A program made the position numbers and the translations under genes. 64,000 nt of DNA. Source: Hyalangium gracile. Its GTDB lineage: Bacteria; Myxococcota; Myxococcia; Myxococcales; Myxococcaceae. The stretch covers positions 186,001 through 250,000 of the forward strand of contig NZ_JAHXBG010000014.1 of the NCBI RefSeq assembly GCF_020103725.1, read 5' to 3'. Within the stretch, counting starts at the first letter, position 1, and every line of letters starts with the position of its first letter. Shown here piece after piece: positions 60,893 through 64,000 of this stretch. Below the pieces are notes generated by a model, which had not been told where the DNA came from, did no database searches, and saw only the letters and a program-made list of their open reading frames with translations.

Positions 60893-63800
60893 GTGTCCCC
60901 GCTGCCACCCTCCGGAACCCTCCTGGCAGGCCGCTTCCTCCTTCAACAGCTCGCGGGCCGCGGGGGCATGGGCTCCATCTTCCGGGCGGTGGACACCACG
61001 AGCGACCGCCCCGTCGCCGTCAAGCTCATGCACGCGGCGGACTCCGAAGCCGCCCGGCGCTTCACGCGCGAGGCCCGGCTGCTGTCCGAGCTGCGCCACC
61101 CCGGTGTCGTCTCCTACGTGGCCCATGGCGTCACCGAGGAGGGTCAGCCCTTCCTCGTCATGGAGTGGCTGGAGGGGGAGGATCTCTCGCGGCGGCTGGC
61201 GCGCCGGCCGTTGAGCCTGTCGGAGACGCTGCTGCTGATGCGCCGCATCGCCGATGGGCTGGCCGCCGCCCACGCCCGCGGCATCGTCCACCGGGACTTG
61301 AAGCCCTCCAACCTCTTCCTCCGGGGCGGCAAGGTGGAGGAGGTGGTGCTGCTGGACTTCGGGCTGGCACGGCTGGCGGCCGCCTCACAGGTGGTGACGG
61401 CCAGCGCCACGGTGCTGGGCACCCCCGGCTACATGGCGCCGGAGCAGGCCTCCGCCCAGCAGGACATCACCCCCAGCGCGGACGTCTTCTCCCTGGGCTG
61501 CGTGCTGTACGAGTGTCTGACGGGTGAGGCGCCCTTCCGCGCACCACACATGGCCGCGGTGCTGGTGAAGATCCTCTTCTCCGAGCCGGCGCGGCTGCGG
61601 ATGATGCGGCCGGAGCTGCCCGCCTCGCTGCAGGTGCTGGTGGATCAGATGCTGGCCAAGGAGCCGGCGCGGCGGCTGGCGGATGCCAGACAGGTGCTGC
61701 GAGCGCTGGCGGAGCTGGAGCTCCCCTCCGAGGTGACTCCCCCCGGTCAGCACCGGACGCCCGTGCCGACCCACCTGTCCCACGCCGAGCAGCACCTGGT
61801 GAGCATGCTGCTGGCCACGCCGCATGGGATCTCCCCGGACGCGCCCACGCTGGGGGCGGATGACGCGAAGCAGGCTCGCCAGCGGCTGAGCCCGCTGCTG
61901 CGGATGCTGCAGACCAACGGGGCGCAGGCCCGGCTGCTGGCGGACGGCTCGCTGCTGGCCACCTTCCTGCTGGAGCGCGGCACCGCCACCGATCAGGCCG
62001 CCGTGGCCGCCCACAGCGCCCTGCTGGTCAAGGAGCAGTGGCCCGCCAGCCTCGTGGTGCTGGCCACCGGCCTGAGCCTGCGCGGCCAGGCGCTGCCGGC
62101 CGGTGAGGTGATGGACCGGGCGGGCGGCTTCCTGCGGAAGATGGAGCGGCGGCGGGACGCGGCGGACTACGTCATGCTGGATGACACCACGGCGGGGCTG
62201 CTGGGGCCCCGATTCCAGCTCGACAGGCCTCCCGCGCTCGACAGCTTCATCCTGCTGGGCGAGCACCTGAGCGCGGACGAGACGCGCCCCCTGCTGGGCC
62301 GCCCCACCCCCTGCGTGGGCCGCGAGCAGGAGCTGGCCCTGCTGGAGATGGCCTTCACCGCCTGCGTGGAGGACACCGCCGCCCGAGCCCTGCTGATCAC
62401 CGCGCCGCCCGGGGTGGGCAAGTCCCGCCTGCGCCACGAGTTCCTGCGCCGGCTGGAGCAGCGCGGCCACCCCATGCTCGTGCTGCTGGGGCGTGGAGAT
62501 CCGATGAACGCGGGCTCCGCCTACGGCCTGCTGGGCGAGGCGTTGCGGCGGCTGTGCGGCGTGCTGGACGGAGAGCCGCTGGAGCTGCGCCGAGAGAAGC
62601 TCGCCCGGCGCATCCGCCGCTACCTGCTGCCCGAGGCGATGAAGGACACCACCGAGTTCCTCGGGGAGCTGTGCGGGGTGGCCTTCCCCCTGGAGGACAG
62701 CCCGAAGCTGCGGGCGGCTCGCGAGGATCCGCGGCTGATGAACCTCCAGGTGCGGCGGGCCATGGCCACCTTCCTCCAGGCGGAGCTGTCCCAGGGGCCG
62801 GTGCTGCTGATGCTCGAGGATCTGCACTGGGGCGACGCCTCCACCGTGAGGCTGGTGGAGGAGGTGCTCCGGGACCTGGCGGAGCTGCCCTTCATGGTGC
62901 TGGCGCTGGCCCGCCCCGAGATCAAGGAGCAGTTCCCAGGGCTGTGGGCGCAGCACCTGCAAGAAGTCCCCCTGCGAGGCCTGAGCCAGAAGGCCTGCGC
63001 CCGGCTGGTGAGCGCCGTGCTGGGACCGCAGCTGCCGCCGGAGGTGGTGGCGCGCCTGGTGGAGCAGGCGGCCGGCAACGCGCTGTTCCTGGAGGAGCTC
63101 ATCCGCAGCCAGTCCGAGGGCCGGGGCGAGGAGACGCCGAGCACGGTGCTGGCCATGCTCCAGTTCCGCCTCCAGCGCCTGGAGCCGGGGCTGCGGCACG
63201 TGCTGCTGGCCGGCAGCGTCTTCGGCCGCTCCTTCTGGAGCAGCGGCGTCAAGGCGCTGCTGGCGGAGGAGCTGACGGCCGAGGAGCTGGAGCACAGCCT
63301 CAAGCGGCTGACGGATCTGGAGATGATCCAGCGCCAGGCGGGCAGCCGCTTCCCGGGAGAGCTCGAGTACCGTTTCCGCCACGCGCTGGTGAGGGACGCG
63401 GCCTATAGCCTGGTGCCCGGCCCGCTCAAGGCCGGGGGGCACCGTCAGGCGGCGGCGTGGCTCGAGCGGGCCGGCGAGTGGGATCCGTGGGTGCTGGCCG
63501 AGCACTATCAACTGGGCCAGGAGAAGGAGCGCGCCGTGCACTTCTTCACCCGCGCCGGAGAGCGGCTCTACGAGCGGCAGGACGTGACGGGCGCGCGGCG
63601 GTGCATGGACGCCGCCCTGGCCTGCGCGCCCACCGGACAGGCGCTGGCGGAGCTGCGCGTGCTGGAGGTGATGATCGCCTTCTGGGAGGAGGACTTCGAG
63701 CGCCTCTTCAGCGTGGGCGAGACGGTGCAGTCCCAGCTGGCGGTGGGCAGCGCCCCGTGGGCACGCGTCGCGGGAGGGATGATCCTCATGGCTCCCCAGT

Positions 63801-64000
63801 GCGGCCGGCAGGCGGACGTCGCCCCGCTGGGGACGCTCCTGCTGAGTGCGACTCCGGCTCCCGAGGCGGCCACCAGCTACATCGAGACGGCCTCCTTCCT
63901 GGCGCTCATCAACGGCTGGAACGGGCTGAAGCGTGAGGCCCTGGCGGTATTGGAGCGCGTCAACACCGTGGGAGCGGAGCTCCTGTCGCGGGACACCAGC
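60893..64000 (+). CDS. Ser/Thr protein kinase fused to an AAA-type ATPase (cut by window edge)
   Basis: The visible part is 1036 codons, starting at a GTG (VSPLPPSGTLLAGRFLLQQL) and open to the window end. Kinase domain 1-290: GRGGMGSI loop, Lys44, HRDLKPSN 133-140, DFG 155-157, APEQ 182-185. Then a region of about 200 residues resembling a degenerate cyclase-like or regulatory segment (PTHLSHAEQHLVSMLLAT), followed by an AAA/STAND ATPase with Walker A APPGVGKSR (about 502-510) and Walker B VLLMLEDLHWGD (about 637-648). After that comes a helical/TPR-like region (AEHYQLGQEKERAVHFFTRAGERL). Such kinase-STAND proteins are abundant in myxobacteria and act as large signalling switches. Output unknown. 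Confidence 0.9.
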   Translation, partial: MSPLPPSGTLLAGRFLLQQLAGRGGMGSIFRAVDTTSDRPVAVKLMHAADSEAARRFTREARLLSELRHPGVVSYVAHGVTEEGQPFLVMEWLEGEDLSRRLARRPLSLSETLLLMRRIADGLAAAHARGIVHRDLKPSNLFLRGGKVEEVVLLDFGLARLAAASQVVTASATVLGTPGYMAPEQASAQQDITPSADVFSLGCVLYECLTGEAPFRAPHMAAVLVKILFSEPARLRMMRPELPASLQVLVDQMLAKEPARRLADARQVLRALAELELPSEVTPPGQHRTPVPTHLSHAEQHLVSMLLATPHGISPDAPTLGADDAKQARQRLSPLLRMLQTNGAQARLLADGSLLATFLLERGTATDQAAVAAHSALLVKEQWPASLVVLATGLSLRGQALPAGEVMDRAGGFLRKMERRRDAADYVMLDDTTAGLLGPRFQLDRPPALDSFILLGEHLSADETRPLLGRPTPCVGREQELALLEMAFTACVEDTAARALLITAPPGVGKSRLRHEFLRRLEQRGHPMLVLLGRGDPMNAGSAYGLLGEALRRLCGVLDGEPLELRREKLARRIRRYLLPEAMKDTTEFLGELCGVAFPLEDSPKLRAAREDPRLMNLQVRRAMATFLQAELSQGPVLLMLEDLHWGDASTVRLVEEVLRDLAELPFMVLALARPEIKEQFPGLWAQHLQEVPLRGLSQKACARLVSAVLGPQLPPEVVARLVEQAAGNALFLEELIRSQSEGRGEETPSTVLAMLQFRLQRLEPGLRHVLLAGSVFGRSFWSSGVKALLAEELTAEELEHSLKRLTDLEMIQRQAGSRFPGELEYRFRHALVRDAAYSLVPGPLKAGGHRQAAAWLERAGEWDPWVLAEHYQLGQEKERAVHFFTRAGERLYERQDVTGARRCMDAALACAPTGQALAELRVLEVMIAFWEEDFERLFSVGETVQSQLAVGSAPWARVAGGMILMAPQCGRQADVAPLGTLLLSATPAPEAATSYIETASFLALINGWNGLKREALAVLERVNTVGAELLSRDTS

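Noticed and set aside
61385-63541. 718-codon minus-strand open frame
   Set aside because: Antisense to the kinase-ATPase gene, which has all kinase and Walker motifs in frame.

Overview
The window is about 68-70% GC, with dense coding, frequent 4-nt ATGA/GTGA stop-start overlaps and strong third-position GC bias. The gene content points to a myxobacterium (Myxococcota, most likely Cystobacterineae: Archangium/Cystobacter/Stigmatella/Myxococcus type). Evidence: three exported proteins end in MYXO-CTERM-like tails (GC-rich Cys motif, one hydrophobic helix, Arg cluster); there is a cluster of adventurous-gliding (Glt) outer-membrane proteins; a SitA/SitI-type kin-discrimination toxin-immunity pair; three Hanks-type Ser/Thr kinases; and an FHA-containing sigma-54 activator. 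No rRNA, tRNA, CRISPR array or recognisable complete insertion sequence was found. The species assignment is inference.

Layout. 1-10.7 kb: acetyl-CoA synthetase (cut by the window edge), a lipoprotein, a Nudix hydrolase, a small site-2 protease with a DAG-rich tail, a MoaD-MoaE fusion, a PKD lipoprotein, an outer-membrane barrel plus MYXO-CTERM pair, an aspartate-semialdehyde-dehydrogenase homologue with no cysteine, and an ArsR-type regulator with an SRPBCC partner. 10.7-16.4 kb (minus strand): an envelope operon uppS-cdsA-rseP-rlpA-tsaB followed by an L,D-transpeptidase. 16.6-20.4 kb: a kinase with a large acidic insert, rluA-type pseudouridine synthase, yjbQ and dinB. 20.6-27.5 kb: two large secreted enzymes (ExeM/NucH-type nuclease and M36 metalloprotease with PKD domains).

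27.6-30.9 kb: the methionine-salvage operon mtnB-mtnD-...-mtnC, split by a SitA6/SitI6-like lipoprotein toxin and double-CxxC immunity gene. 30.9-42.1 kb: poly(A) polymerase with in-frame hexanucleotide repeats, a 1272-residue surface protein, a histidine kinase, an APP1-like phosphatase with plsX, and an MFS exporter. 42.1-48.1 kb: gliding genes (GltA/GltB-like barrels, GltC-like TPR protein, and divergently CglC/GltK-like lipoprotein) and a VWA protein. 48.3-50.4 kb: purE-purK-ybaK.

50.5-64 kb is more accessory: two receptor-like kinases, small unknown proteins, and a module in which a nucleosidase-transmembrane-TPR protein is transcribed divergently from an FHA/sigma-54 activator. This module is bracketed by two copies of a 22-bp element. 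The activator is followed by a sigma-54-like promoter in front of a diheme beta-propeller protein. The best candidates for novelty are the Sit cassette inside the mtn operon, the bracketed nucleosidase/TPR-activator module, and several proteins with altered key residues (Cys-less Asd, GAFTSA activator).
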